A DNA stretch of 16,682 nt from Clostridium sp. CAG:253 (GCA_000436755.1 FR887321.1:1-16682); one strand, 5' to 3'; shown: positions 1 to 8,355, counted from the stretch's first letter. Numbers and translations are program-made. Notes: generated from the letters alone by a model not told the origin.

Positions 1-538
1 CTGTACTTCCGCTTATTTTTACAGCCTTAGGTTTTCCAAGAGGTCCCGGATTTGATGAATTATATATAATAACACTGCTGCCTGACGGAACATTGTCATA
101 AATCCACTTTGCATCTGCTACCATAAGTCTCACACATCCGTGTGAAGCAGTCGTTCCAAGTTTATTGTATTCTTTTACTGCCAAAGAAGATGGTGTTCGT
201 CTGTAATACCAAACTGAATGGAACAAAAAGCCTCTTGTAATTCTTGTACAATACTGTCCGTAACATGGTCCGTTTAATGTGTGCCAGCGCATCTTCTCTC
301 CGAGCGGAAATGTTCCTATAGGAGTGGCATTTCCGGCTGAACAAACCATTGCCCTGACAGGTTTGAGTTTTCCGGAAGATTTTTTTTCGTAAATCGTCAC
401 ACAATTCATCTGCTTATTAATCTTAATGACATATTTTTTTGATGCTGCGTCAACATTTGTACTTCCCTGAAAAGAAAAACCAATGTTGAAAGCAAGTATT
501 AATGTAAGTAAAAAACTAAAGACTCTTTTTTTCTTCAT
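1..538 (-). CDS. L,D-transpeptidase (YkuD family), secreted, C-terminus outside window
   Basis: The visible 179 residues start with a Lys-rich n-region, a hydrophobic core (about residues 7-23) and a likely signal peptidase site near VDA (29-31), so the protein should be exported. The YkuD fold follows: a beta-rich start (KYVIKINKQMNCVTIYE), a TPIGTF segment near 72-77, a conserved His in FLFHSV (H107) and the catalytic motif SHGCVRL with nucleophile C135. Such enzymes make 3-3 peptidoglycan cross-links or attach proteins to peptidoglycan, outside the membrane. The start at 538 has a GAGG ribosome binding site at 547-550. The catalytic domain looks essentially complete; about residue 163 onward (NPGPLGKPKAVKISGST) looks like a linker into something beyond the window edge. 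Family assignment is very safe; the exact cross-linking role is inferred. Confidence 0.93.
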   Translation of the reverse strand, partial: MKKKRVFSFLLTLILAFNIGFSFQGSTNVDAASKKYVIKINKQMNCVTIYEKKSSGKLKPVRAMVCSAGNATPIGTFPLGEKMRWHTLNGPCYGQYCTRITRGFLFHSVWYYRRTPSSLAVKEYNKLGTTASHGCVRLMVADAKWIYDNVPSGSSVIIYNSSNPGPLGKPKAVKISGST

Positions 539-594
539 TACTTATTCCTCATTTCTTTCTTAAATATATTCTGTCTTTTTAAAGACACTTTTTC

Positions 595-623
595 ATTATA
601 TCAAAAAAAATATACATATACCA
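595..623 (-). promoter_or_regulatory. Possible promoter of the L,D-transpeptidase gene
   Basis: On the minus strand a perfect -10 TATAAT (600 to 595) lies about 57 bases upstream of the start codon. With a 17-base spacer the -35 hexamer is TGGTAT (623 to 618), a poor match, so only the -10 box is convincing. Confidence 0.35.
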
Positions 624-741
624 GTGTGTCATTGACATTTCGTAAAATAACTTGTATAAATTTCCATCTGCTGCGTTATCATCAAAGCAGACGCAACGAA
701 AATAATTCGTAAAAAATGTACTTTATTTTTGAAATGAACTG

Positions 742-750
742 TGCTAGAAT
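742..750 (+). promoter_or_regulatory. Extended -10 promoter upstream of the MATE gene
   Basis: The sequence TGCTAGAAT (742-750) is an extended -10 element: TG, one base, then TAGAAT, five of six matches to TATAAT. No good -35 is present at 17 bases (TTTATT at 722-727), which is acceptable for extended -10 promoters. It would start transcription near 757, about 80 bases before the chosen start codon at 839. Confidence 0.4.
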
Positions 751-838
751 GTAAAATCGTTACAAAAAATTATATATGATACAAGTTGCAAAAGAACTTT
801 TAAAACAAACATCATTATATATGAAGAGAGGAGATAAA

Positions 839-2188
839 ATGAGTAGATTAAAATTAGGCGGTTCAAAAGACCTCACAACCGGTAATCCAATGAAACTTAT
901 ACTTAATTTCGGCGTTCCTCTTCTGTTTGGAATGCTGTTTCAGCAGTTTTATAATATGGTCGATTCTATAATAGTAGGTAAACAGCTCGGTGTTGATGCT
1001 CTTGCAGCTGTCGGCTCGACAGGTTCAATAAATTTTATGGTACTTGGATTCTGTATAGGAATATGTAACGGTTTTGCCATTCCTATAGCTCAGGCTTTTG
1101 GTGCAAAAGATACCAATCGTCTGAAAAGTTATATTGCTAACTGCGTATGGTGTTCACTTTTGTTTGCAGTAGTTCTTACTATTATAATAGGTATTCTGAC
1201 AAAAGATATTCTCACTGTCATGAGAACTCCGTCAAATATCTTTGATGATGCTTACATATATATATTTATTATTTTTATGGGTATACCTGCTACCATACTC
1301 TACAATATGGTGTCAGGTATTCTCCGTTCACTCGGTGACAGTTTTACACCTGTAGTTTTTTTGATTTTTTCTTCTATATTAAATATTGTTCTAGACCTCA
1401 TTCTTGTAAAGAGAATGGGGGTAAGCGGTGCAGCCGTTGCCACAGTCAGTGCACAGGCTGTTTCAGGAATAATATGCCTTTTCTATACAGTCAGGAAATA
1501 CAAACATCTTGACTTTAGTAAAAATGACTGGAAGATTTCACCAAAACATATACTTCAGCTCTGCAAAATGGGTATTCCTATGGGGCTTCAATATTCAATA
1601 ACTGCAATTGGAAGTGTTATATTACAGACTGCCGTAAACAACATGGGTTCAACTATAGTTGCCGCAGTTACGGCAGGAAGCAGAGTCAGTATGTTCGTAT
1701 GCTGTCCTTATGATGCAATGGGTTCAACCATGGCTACATACGGAGGACAGAATAAAGGTGCTGCTAAGTACGATCGCATTGACGAGGGACTTAAAGCCTG
1801 CATAAAACTTGGTGTTATCTACTCGCTTACGATACTTGTTTTTATGATTTTCTTCAGCAGGTATCTTGCTCTGCTCTTTGTAAGCAGTAAAGAAACTGCT
1901 CTTATAAATAAAATTTCAATGTTCCTGATAGGAAATGCTATATTTTATGTGCCGCTTGCCCTTGTAAACATAGTTCGTTTTATGATTCAGGGAATTGGTT
2001 TTCCGGGATTTGCAATACTCGCAGGAGTTTGTGAAATGATAGCACGTTCCATCGCAGGTTTTGTACTTGTACCGATATTCGGATATATCTTTGTTGTACT
2101 TGCAAGTCCCCTTGCCTGGATTTGTGCAGATATGTTTCTGCTTCCTGCCTACAGATATGTAATGAAAAAAAGCCGGGGGAATGTATAA
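839..2188 (+). CDS. MATE family multidrug/sodium antiporter
   Basis: This 449-residue membrane protein belongs to the MATE (multi antimicrobial extrusion) family, which exports cationic compounds across the inner membrane using Na+ or H+ gradients. The N-terminus has the typical pattern: a short basic lead (LTTGNPMKLILNFGVPLLFGML), then QQFYNMVDSIIVGKQLG and the ALAAVGSTGSI stretch. About 12 hydrophobic segments fall in two similar halves, the second beginning near GIPMGLQYSITAIGSVILQ, as expected for the family. The reading frame is open from ATG 776, but the start at 839 is preferred because AGGAG at 829-833 sits five bases before it and nothing usable precedes 776. Conserved family residues begin only after 839. 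The substrate cannot be told from sequence. The gene faces the minus-strand membrane pair, and its last codons form part of a hairpin terminator. Confidence 0.93.
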   Translation: MSRLKLGGSKDLTTGNPMKLILNFGVPLLFGMLFQQFYNMVDSIIVGKQLGVDALAAVGSTGSINFMVLGFCIGICNGFAIPIAQAFGAKDTNRLKSYIANCVWCSLLFAVVLTIIIGILTKDILTVMRTPSNIFDDAYIYIFIIFMGIPATILYNMVSGILRSLGDSFTPVVFLIFSSILNIVLDLILVKRMGVSGAAVATVSAQAVSGIICLFYTVRKYKHLDFSKNDWKISPKHILQLCKMGIPMGLQYSITAIGSVILQTAVNNMGSTIVAAVTAGSRVSMFVCCPYDAMGSTMATYGGQNKGAAKYDRIDEGLKACIKLGVIYSLTILVFMIFFSRYLALLFVSSKETALINKISMFLIGNAIFYVPLALVNIVRFMIQGIGFPGFAILAGVCEMIARSIAGFVLVPIFGYIFVVLASPLAWICADMFLLPAYRYVMKKSRGNV

Positions 2189-2198
2189 ACAATCCCCC
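2165..2198 (-). terminator. Rho-independent terminator of the minus-strand FUSC-like operon, inside the end of the MATE gene
   Basis: GGGGGA at 2175-2180 pairs with TCCCCC at 2193-2198, with a further TGT/ACA pairing (2182-2184 with 2189-2191) across one A-A mismatch and an ATAA loop. Read on the minus strand, the hairpin is followed by C and then seven Ts (2171 down to 2165), a good intrinsic terminator. Read on the plus strand, the T-tract is broken, so it serves the plus-strand gene less well. The MATE stop codon (2186-2188) lies in the loop region. Confidence 0.8.
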
Positions 2199-2234
2199 AG
2201 GAAAATTTTAATATTGTCTTGTCCACACTAAAAA

Positions 2235-3308
2235 TTATATTCCACCTGCATCTGCACTTACATTTTTTCTGTTGTCAGTAATCTGTACAAGCCAGCCAAA
2301 TAATTTTGTGCATAATATTGTATATGCCGATCCCAATACATTTGCTCCTATCCTAAGCATTACTGCCATCGGCATTCCAAAAATTCCTGATGCAATAGAT
2401 AAGGCTCCAAATGTATTAAACACTGTCTGCCATGCATATCCTGCCGAATAGCCGACACCTATTCCTCCTATCATTCCGATATAAGGATACAGCGATTTGG
2501 GGAGAACAAAATAAAGTCCCATAAATATCAAACATCCTACAATATTAAAGATTCCTCTGTCAGGAGCTCTCTTTATGCCATCATTCGGGAATGGAAGGCA
2601 TACCGACATGCATGCGATTCCTGCCCACATAGCTCTCGGAAGTCCTAGAAGTGACATGATAAGCATCGCACTTGATACAATCACAGAAAGTCTTACATAC
2701 CATCTGCTTCTTGCTGAGTGAATATTAAATTCTTTGAATAAATCAATAAATTTTCTTTGATAAGGACGTTTTCTCTGATTTTTGTAAAAAATAAACATAC
2801 ACAAAATCATTCCAAAAAACAAACCTGCCACACGAAGTGCGTATGTACGACCGGTCACATCATATCCCTGCAGCAAAAGATACCCCAATACAAATGTAGA
2901 GTGGTTATACATTATAACATTGTGACATCCTAAAATCATCAGCAATAATATGCAGATTACATTTACCACAAATGCCGGTATCGGTGCAAGTGTATTTGTA
3001 AATCTGGGTCCCGCCATAAGAATCAAAAATATGCCTGCTATTGAAATAAGACCATGTGTCGTTTTTATTCCAAAATCTGCCTGTCTCAGCACAAGCACTG
3101 CAAGAAGTACAGTAACACCTACCACACTATTATCGCTTCCTGTGATTTTTGTGAACAAAGTTACAACTGCAACACAAAATACCATAACAAGATATACCTT
3201 AAAATTGTAAATCAATATGTGTCTCAGCTTTTCTTTTTTGTCCTTTGTTGATTTTATAAGCTGTTTTGAACCAACTGAACTCAACTGTAATTCCTGATAA
3301 AATGTCAT
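2235..3308 (-). CDS. FUSC-like integral membrane protein (aromatic acid exporter-like)
   Basis: This 357-residue protein has two clusters of hydrophobic segments separated by a basic cytosolic loop (NQRKRPYQRKFIDLFKEF region). That layout, with conserved-looking phrases such as SVVGVTVLLAVLVLRQADFG and the second-half LPRAMWAGIACMSVCLPF, resembles FUSC superfamily proteins, a group that includes aromatic acid exporters. No substrate can be assigned. The frame is open to 3365, but the start at 3308 is chosen because GGAGG (3314-3318) lies exactly five bases upstream. The longer version would overlap the preceding gene by 17 bases and lacks a ribosome binding site. With this start the gap to the upstream CmpB-like gene is 40 bases with no terminator, so the two are probably one transcript. 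Family call is moderate; membrane protein status is certain. Confidence 0.7.
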   Translation of the reverse strand: MTFYQELQLSSVGSKQLIKSTKDKKEKLRHILIYNFKVYLVMVFCVAVVTLFTKITGSDNSVVGVTVLLAVLVLRQADFGIKTTHGLISIAGIFLILMAGPRFTNTLAPIPAFVVNVICILLLMILGCHNVIMYNHSTFVLGYLLLQGYDVTGRTYALRVAGLFFGMILCMFIFYKNQRKRPYQRKFIDLFKEFNIHSARSRWYVRLSVIVSSAMLIMSLLGLPRAMWAGIACMSVCLPFPNDGIKRAPDRGIFNIVGCLIFMGLYFVLPKSLYPYIGMIGGIGVGYSAGYAWQTVFNTFGALSIASGIFGMPMAVMLRIGANVLGSAYTILCTKLFGWLVQITDNRKNVSADAGGI

Positions 3309-3348
3309 AATAGCCTCCATTTCTGCAATTTCTCTTTGCATGTTAAGT

Positions 3349-4698
3349 TTATTTCTGTTTTGCATTCGGATAAATTTTCTTCATCTTTGCATCATCATAA
3401 TGTTTATCCATCCATTTCTGCCACGATTTTAAATTTTTATCTAAGACCTTCACATTGCTGCTCTCTGTCTGTTCTGACTGCATCACTTTGTTTTCCTTAC
3501 TTCTCTCATCATATCTTACAAGTGCCATGCACGACACAATTATATTGCAAACCATAAACACAAGCAGACACCATGTAACTGCCTTTCCAAACTTGACCGG
3601 TATCTTTTCTATAACCATTTCAATTTTCGGAAAAAACTTTTTAAACCATATCACGGCTGCTATCCCCCAGAAAAAACAATATAACAGATTTATTCTGCCG
3701 CCAAGATTAAACGGAATCCCACTGTAATCCCAAAAAACTTTTCCGAATACAATCTCCGTAAAAACACTGCACAGATATTCATAAGCACCGCCAAGAAGTG
3801 TCCCTGTCAAAAATAAAAAACTCTCACTTCTGTCTTTATATTTGTATAGAAACAATGTAACCAATGCAAGCGCAAGTCCCCAGACAATACTGAACGGTCC
3901 CCACACTACACTGCTCCTGCTCATCCATATTCCCGCCGTAACTCTGCAAAATATCGTCTCCGTAACATCTCCTAAAAACGCCCCAACTATAAATAGCAGT
4001 ACAATTTTATAGAAACAACATCCACCGGCAAATACACCATCATCGCCTTTTTTTGTTTCCTCAGTCTTTACGGCTTTTGGATATGCTTTTCTTATTCTTC
4101 TTTCTATTAAATTGTTTATCTTCCTTTGCAGACCAATACTTACTCTGTCAATTCCTGCATCTGCCGCCGCCCATTTTTCCGGATTTCTGCTCTTTCCACT
4201 CAAAAGCACAACTGACGCAAAAATATCGATAAACATTACCACTATCAAAGCTAACAGCAATACTTTCATAAAAATGTGTGGTAATATTTTTAACAGAAAA
4301 ATTATAAACCTGTTTCCAAAACGAACCGCTATATAGCCAAGCAATCCCCAAAAAGCTGATGCTGAGACGCATATATACCCGTCAAGATTTCTCTTTCGCT
4401 TTGAATAATCCCACCATCTTTCATGAAATACCTTTTCTATCAGATGACCGCTTATCCACTCTGCTACAGTCGCATAAACCGCTGCGAACAAAAGCAGCCA
4501 TATACCACTCAGTTCCTGCAAACCTACAGATATAAGCACCACGGTAATTCCATATATGACACAAAACGGTCCATTCACAAGTCCTCTGTTTGCAAACTTA
4601 CGCTGTTTTAAAGTTGTTGCCGCTGTTTCTAATACCCATCCCAGAAATGAGTAAACAAAGAAAATCCACAACAATTCATACCCCGTAAAATATTTCAT
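3349..4698 (-). CDS. CmpB-like putative ABC transporter permease (DUF1113), two domain copies
   Basis: This 449-residue polytopic membrane protein carries two copies of the domain named 'putative ABC transporter permease' (ABC_trans_CmpB, DUF1113). Copy one covers about residues 10-125, copy two about 235-360. Matching landmarks: SFLGWVLETA (18-27) with FLGDVTETI (241-249), VNGPFCVIYG (41-50) with VWGPFSIVWG (265-274), RWWDYS (94-99) with VFWDYS (331-336), and AFWGLLGY with CFFWGIAA. A basic cytosolic linker (about 160-230) separates them, and the C-terminal 60 residues are hydrophilic and Lys-rich. No ATPase partner is nearby and the permease label is only a family name. The start at 4698 follows GGAGG (4706-4710) by seven bases. 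The in-frame ATG at 4767 is rejected because it lies within the -35 box of the promoter. First gene of a likely two-gene operon. Confidence 0.8.
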   Translation of the reverse strand: MKYFTGYELLWIFFVYSFLGWVLETAATTLKQRKFANRGLVNGPFCVIYGITVVLISVGLQELSGIWLLLFAAVYATVAEWISGHLIEKVFHERWWDYSKRKRNLDGYICVSASAFWGLLGYIAVRFGNRFIIFLLKILPHIFMKVLLLALIVVMFIDIFASVVLLSGKSRNPEKWAAADAGIDRVSIGLQRKINNLIERRIRKAYPKAVKTEETKKGDDGVFAGGCCFYKIVLLFIVGAFLGDVTETIFCRVTAGIWMSRSSVVWGPFSIVWGLALALVTLFLYKYKDRSESFLFLTGTLLGGAYEYLCSVFTEIVFGKVFWDYSGIPFNLGGRINLLYCFFWGIAAVIWFKKFFPKIEMVIEKIPVKFGKAVTWCLLVFMVCNIIVSCMALVRYDERSKENKVMQSEQTESSNVKVLDKNLKSWQKWMDKHYDDAKMKKIYPNAKQK

Positions 4699-4738
4699 TA
4701 CTTTTCCTCCATTTAATTCACTATGTAAGCAGCAAGAA

Positions 4739-4767
4739 ACTATATACCAAATTTCAAAAAATGTCAA
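4739..4767 (-). promoter_or_regulatory. Near-consensus sigma-A promoter of the CmpB-like/FUSC operon
   Basis: On the minus strand, TTGACA (4767 to 4762, perfect -35) is separated by 17 bases from TATAGT (4744 to 4739, five of six). Transcription would begin near 4732, giving a leader of about 34 bases to the start codon at 4698 and including the GGAGG site. This also rules out translation from the upstream in-frame ATG. Confidence 0.75.
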
Positions 4768-4783
4768 ATCAAATTGTAAAAAT

Positions 4784-4796
4784 ATTCATTATGAAT
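4784..4796. promoter_or_regulatory. Small palindrome upstream of the CmpB-like promoter
   Basis: ATTCAT-T-ATGAAT is a perfect 6-bp inverted repeat around one central base, 17 bp upstream of the -35 box. It could be a protein binding site, but AT-rich palindromes of this length arise by chance. Confidence 0.2.
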
Positions 4797-4931
4797 GTAG
4801 GAGATGAAAGGCTGAACTGTTATTTATGCATTTTAACGCAAAAATTGATATAAACTTTCCGTCTGTCGAAAAGTCTATACCAATCTCTGTTTTAAATAAT
4901 ATTGTGGTCAAAGAGTTCTTGGCTCCCTGCT

Positions 4932-5807
4932 TTAAAAACTTCCGCCGCCACCTCCATGTGTACTTCCACTACTGCTCGTATGCGTCGTACTTCCTCCCGA
5001 AGAAGCCCCGTCATCTTTTGGCTTTGCTGTTTTTGTTACACTTGAATACATAAAAATGTCTTTTTCACTTGTAAGTCTAAACGAATCTTTTTTTATGTAC
5101 TCTGTCGCCGTTTTCTTAGGTTTAGCCGTATTCATCCTGAATCTCATTATTGCAACACTGATACCTGCTATGACAAGCGCTATAACAAAAGCTATAATTT
5201 CCAATATAACATAATCTGCTTTTTCCATATAAGGATTGTCAGTATCATACGGCTTACCGTCTTTGTAGGCATGCACAAAGTCGCTAGACATATCCAGAAA
5301 TTTATCAGATGCATCAAAATACTCTCCATCGGATAAATATGGTTTAATCTCATCTTTTATGCACTCTATGCCATAATCTGTAAAAGCTTTAATTGCCGCA
5401 CCTGTTGTAGAAATATGATATTTTCTGTCACCCTTACTTACAAGAAAAAGCACACCGCTCTTTTCACTGTCTATTCCGTAACCGTTATAATCATAATAGT
5501 CATCCGCATAATCCTGTGCACTTTTTCCATCCAATGATTTAACTGTTAAAATAACAACATCAAACTTTTCTTTCTGAATCTCTTTTATTTTTTCACTTAG
5601 TTTTTTCTCATCAGATGCACTTATAAGACCTGCCTCATCTATCACATAGCTTTTCTCAGCTGCACTGCTTATTGAAAAATCAACTAAAAATACCATAATG
5701 CAGACAGACACAACAAGAAACATAAACTTCTTCAATGAAGATAATTTTAAGTTTAAATTTCTCTTCAACGCTGTGCTAATAACGCTCTCTCTAAATTTAT
5801 TTTCCAT
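4932..5807 (-). CDS. ydjH: TPM-domain membrane protein (YdjH-like)
   Basis: This 291-residue protein has a basic N-terminus and a hydrophobic segment (about residues 28-50, signal anchor or signal peptide), then a TPM domain at about 53-180 beginning YVIDEAGLISASDEKKLSEKI and containing DVVILTVKSLDG, DDYYDYNGYG and GVLFLVSKGDRKYHI. A second transmembrane segment follows at about 200-222, then a cytosolic tail ending in a Ser/Thr/Gly run closing with HGGGGGSF, an ending typical of TPM proteins. TPM domains act outside the membrane in envelope and photosystem maintenance; their enzyme activity is uncertain. It sits 13 bases after the zinc-ribbon gene, with GAGGGG at 5815-5820, as third gene of the operon. 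The matching B. subtilis protein is YdjH of the pspA-ydjGHI operon. No strong terminator follows. Confidence 0.85.
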   Translation of the reverse strand: MENKFRESVISTALKRNLNLKLSSLKKFMFLVVSVCIMVFLVDFSISSAAEKSYVIDEAGLISASDEKKLSEKIKEIQKEKFDVVILTVKSLDGKSAQDYADDYYDYNGYGIDSEKSGVLFLVSKGDRKYHISTTGAAIKAFTDYGIECIKDEIKPYLSDGEYFDASDKFLDMSSDFVHAYKDGKPYDTDNPYMEKADYVILEIIAFVIALVIAGISVAIMRFRMNTAKPKKTATEYIKKDSFRLTSEKDIFMYSSVTKTAKPKDDGASSGGSTTHTSSSGSTHGGGGGSF

Positions 5808-5820
5808 GCTTTATCCCCTC

Positions 5821-6894
5821 CTATATCCAGACAAATATCTGTAACACGGCAAATACAGCCGCTGTTATTCCAAAAAGATACTTAAAGGCTTTGCTCTTAT
5901 CTATAGGAAGTTCTCCGACAATTTTTCCTGTCTGGCCATTCATGGCAAATGTGTATATCTTATCTTTGTATTTCTTGCTGAGCAGCCATACCGGTAACAT
6001 GGTATATTCTGCTTTTCCGTTTTTTACATTTATCCTGCTGCTTTCAGCGAAAACCGACTCATATCCATGAACGGTATCACGAACTCTGTCTTCTGTACTC
6101 TTTTTCACACGTTCATTTGCTCTTGGTGCACTCGCTTCAATAGTAACATCATATTTATCGGCATAATAACCTGAAAGATATTTTTCTGAAAACTCAACAA
6201 GCTGTTTATAATCAAAAGGCTCTATCGAATCCATATAAGCATCATCCATATTACTTGAGGCATCGACAGGTATTTTTTCAAATGACAGTTTTCCCTTTCT
6301 TTTCAACATATAATGGTCAGTTTTCGTATAATCATAGTTTGAATCACTCCAAAAATGTGTCCTGTTCGCTTTATATGTAATATCTGCATCGGCATCACAA
6401 TCAAAAAGCCAAAATGGGACATACACCCCCTTTATGCTGTCAATATGCTTTTTATTAGAAAATTCTTTTGGCAGCAAACGCTTTCCCTTATAAAATTCTT
6501 TTAATCTTTCTTTAGCGGTTTTCTTATCCATTTTAAATGGAATAATATATTTTGGTCTGTTTACTCCTGAAATATTTTCGGTAAGAATTGTCGGACTACC
6601 ACAATATACACACTCTGTAGCAACTGAATTTTCGTCACCGATAATCTCTCCGCCACATGACTGGCATATATGAACCTTCATGCCATTCAGTTGAATTTCT
6701 TCCTGCTCCTGTTCTTCCTCATTCCACGCTGCATTTACTTCCTGAACTTTTTTATTTTCTTCCTCAAGAATTTCTTTTAACTGCGCTTCTGTGAAAGTAT
6801 TGTCGCAATACTCGCAAACAAGCTCCTGTTCTTTGCTTCCCCACACAAGAGCAGCACCGCAGCAAGGACATTTATAAGCTATTGTATCCTCCAT
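5821..6894 (-). CDS. ydjG: Zinc-ribbon protein with C-terminal membrane anchor (YdjG-like)
   Basis: This 357-residue protein starts with two TFIIB-like zinc ribbons: C9/C12 with C27/C30 (CPCC ... CEYC) and C77/C80 with C95/C98 (CQSC ... CVYC), joined by a highly acidic Glu/Gln helix (about 36-70). A folded middle region follows (IKGVYVPFWLFDCDADADITY), and the protein ends in one hydrophobic segment (about 336-356), suggesting a tail anchored in the membrane with ribbons in the cytosol. The layout matches B. subtilis YdjG, which with YdjH recruits YdjI and PspA to the membrane under envelope stress. The start at 6894 is preferred over 6906: GAGG at 6901-6904 lies six bases upstream, whereas the earlier ATG overlaps the previous stop as ATGA and has no site of its own. 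The upstream gene ends eight bases before, so translation is probably coupled. Confidence 0.85.
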   Translation of the reverse strand: MEDTIAYKCPCCGAALVWGSKEQELVCEYCDNTFTEAQLKEILEEENKKVQEVNAAWNEEEQEQEEIQLNGMKVHICQSCGGEIIGDENSVATECVYCGSPTILTENISGVNRPKYIIPFKMDKKTAKERLKEFYKGKRLLPKEFSNKKHIDSIKGVYVPFWLFDCDADADITYKANRTHFWSDSNYDYTKTDHYMLKRKGKLSFEKIPVDASSNMDDAYMDSIEPFDYKQLVEFSEKYLSGYYADKYDVTIEASAPRANERVKKSTEDRVRDTVHGYESVFAESSRINVKNGKAEYTMLPVWLLSKKYKDKIYTFAMNGQTGKIVGELPIDKSKAFKYLFGITAAVFAVLQIFVWI

Positions 6895-6902
6895 AATTAA
6901 CC

Positions 6903-8297
6903 TCATTTCTGAATATCATTGTCATCAAAAGGATCTCCGCACTCAGGACAAAATTTCGGCGGGTTTTTAGGATCCTCAGGCTCCCATCCACATTTATCAC
7001 ATTTGTAAAGAGGTGCTTCTGCCGGTTTCTTTGCACCACATTCCATGCAGAATTTTCCTTTGTTTACCGTGCCACAGCTGCAAACCCAGCCCTGTACAGG
7101 CTGAGGCTTAGGTTTACCACACTCAACACAGAATTTTCCTGTATTTGATATTCCACATTCACATACCCAGCCATTTGAAACTTCATTTGAAACTGCCGCA
7201 TTATTCTGCCCCGGCTGCCCTGCCTGTGCTACAGACCTCTGTTCCTGTGCTGCCAGCTGCTGTGCCTCATTTTGCTGCTGCATTCTCTGCTGCTGTCCCA
7301 TCGCAAAAAGGCTCTGTGCATCTGTTCCCATTGAATTTTGAACCATTCCCATTCCCATAAATCCTGCCATCGCTCCGTTAGGATTAGAAGCCGCCGCTTT
7401 CATGGCTTCGCCCTGCGCACCTACAAGCGTTGCCGCCGCCATATTCGGATTTTGTAAAACAGCTGTCTTTTGAAGCTGCTTAATCATTTCCTCATCCTCT
7501 TTTGATGCGGTAACAGAATTTATGCCAAAAGAAGCTATCTCAATACCTCTAAGGTCTGCCCATTTCTTTGAAAGAACAGCATTCAATGCATCTGCTATTT
7601 CCATTGTATGGCCTGGGAGCGCACTGTAACGTATACCCATATCTGATATTTTTGCGAATGCCGGCTGAAGTGCCGTGAGAAGCTCTGTTTTAAGCATACT
7701 GTCAATTTCGCTTCTCTCATATTCTTCCTCAACATTGCCACATACATTTGTATAGAACAATATAGGATTTACTATCTTATATGAATACTCACCATTGCAT
7801 CTGATGGAAATATCCACATCAAGACCTATATTATTGTCTACAACCCTGAAAGGCACCGGATTAGGTGTTCCATATTTATTTCCAATTATTTCTTTAGTAT
7901 TAAAATAATATATCCGCTGGTCTTTTGCCGTATCACCGCCAAATGTAAAACGCTTTCCTATTGTGGCAAAAACTTCTTTTATTGATTTGCTGAGTTTTCC
8001 CTCAAATATAGACGGTTCTGTAGAAGTATCATTCACAAACTCTCCGGGTTCCGAGCAAAGCTCAACTACCTTGCCCTGCTCAACGATTATCATGCATTGA
8101 CCTTCATTTACTGCGACAACTGAACCATTTGTAATAATATTGTCGCTTCCTTTTGTGTTGCTGCTTCTTCCTGAAACTCTTTTTTGTCCCTTGCACACAA
8201 GTACATCTGCATCCATAGCTTCACAATAAAAATATTCTTTCCACTGGTCTGCCAAAGTTCCCCCGACAGCACCCCCCATTGCTCTGATAAGTCCCAT
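6903..8297 (-). CDS. ydjI: SPFH-domain protein with three C-terminal zinc ribbons (YdjI-like)
   Basis: This 464-residue soluble protein belongs to the SPFH family often labelled 'virion core protein'. It opens with the family signature MGLIRAMGGAVGGTLADQW and KEYFYC, followed by the SPFH-like beta/alpha core to about residue 270. A flexible Ala/Gly/Met/Gln-rich segment follows (about 285-365, including a QQQRMQQQNEAQQ run). Three zinc ribbons end the protein: CECG...CVEC (379-393), CSCG...CMEC (406-420) and CDKC...CPEC (433-452). Ribbons 1 and 2 are near repeats (TGKFCVECG, KGKFCMECG). B. subtilis YdjI is the SPFH partner of PspA and YdjGH. The start at 8297 has AAGGAG (8304-8309) six bases upstream. 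It is first in the ydjI-ydjG-ydjH operon and lies 82 bases after the sulP stop, with a palindrome in that gap. Confidence 0.88.
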   Translation of the reverse strand: MGLIRAMGGAVGGTLADQWKEYFYCEAMDADVLVCKGQKRVSGRSSNTKGSDNIITNGSVVAVNEGQCMIIVEQGKVVELCSEPGEFVNDTSTEPSIFEGKLSKSIKEVFATIGKRFTFGGDTAKDQRIYYFNTKEIIGNKYGTPNPVPFRVVDNNIGLDVDISIRCNGEYSYKIVNPILFYTNVCGNVEEEYERSEIDSMLKTELLTALQPAFAKISDMGIRYSALPGHTMEIADALNAVLSKKWADLRGIEIASFGINSVTASKEDEEMIKQLQKTAVLQNPNMAAATLVGAQGEAMKAAASNPNGAMAGFMGMGMVQNSMGTDAQSLFAMGQQQRMQQQNEAQQLAAQEQRSVAQAGQPGQNNAAVSNEVSNGWVCECGISNTGKFCVECGKPKPQPVQGWVCSCGTVNKGKFCMECGAKKPAEAPLYKCDKCGWEPEDPKNPPKFCPECGDPFDDNDIQK

Positions 8298-8355
8298 AAT
8301 TTTCTCCTTTCATCTTTCATAAAATTCTTTTTATTTATTAAGTTTATGATGCACC

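Noticed and set aside
667..695. Alternative pairings TCTGCT/AGCAGA and TGCGT/ACGCA between the L,D-transpeptidase and MATE genes
   Set aside because: The two stems are mutually exclusive, short and have no T-tract or promoter link. It could be a small switch, but nothing supports that.
776..838. Upstream in-frame extension of the MATE gene from ATG 776
   Set aside because: No ribosome binding site precedes 776, whereas AGGAG lies five bases before the ATG at 839 and the conserved protein begins there.
4780..4931. Minus-strand 50-codon open stretch (contains EIGIDFSTDGKFISIFALK) after the TPM gene
   Set aside because: It has no start codon with a ribosome binding site and no recognisable family; it overlaps the upstream region of the CmpB-like promoter. 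Possible gene debris, but not strong enough to call.
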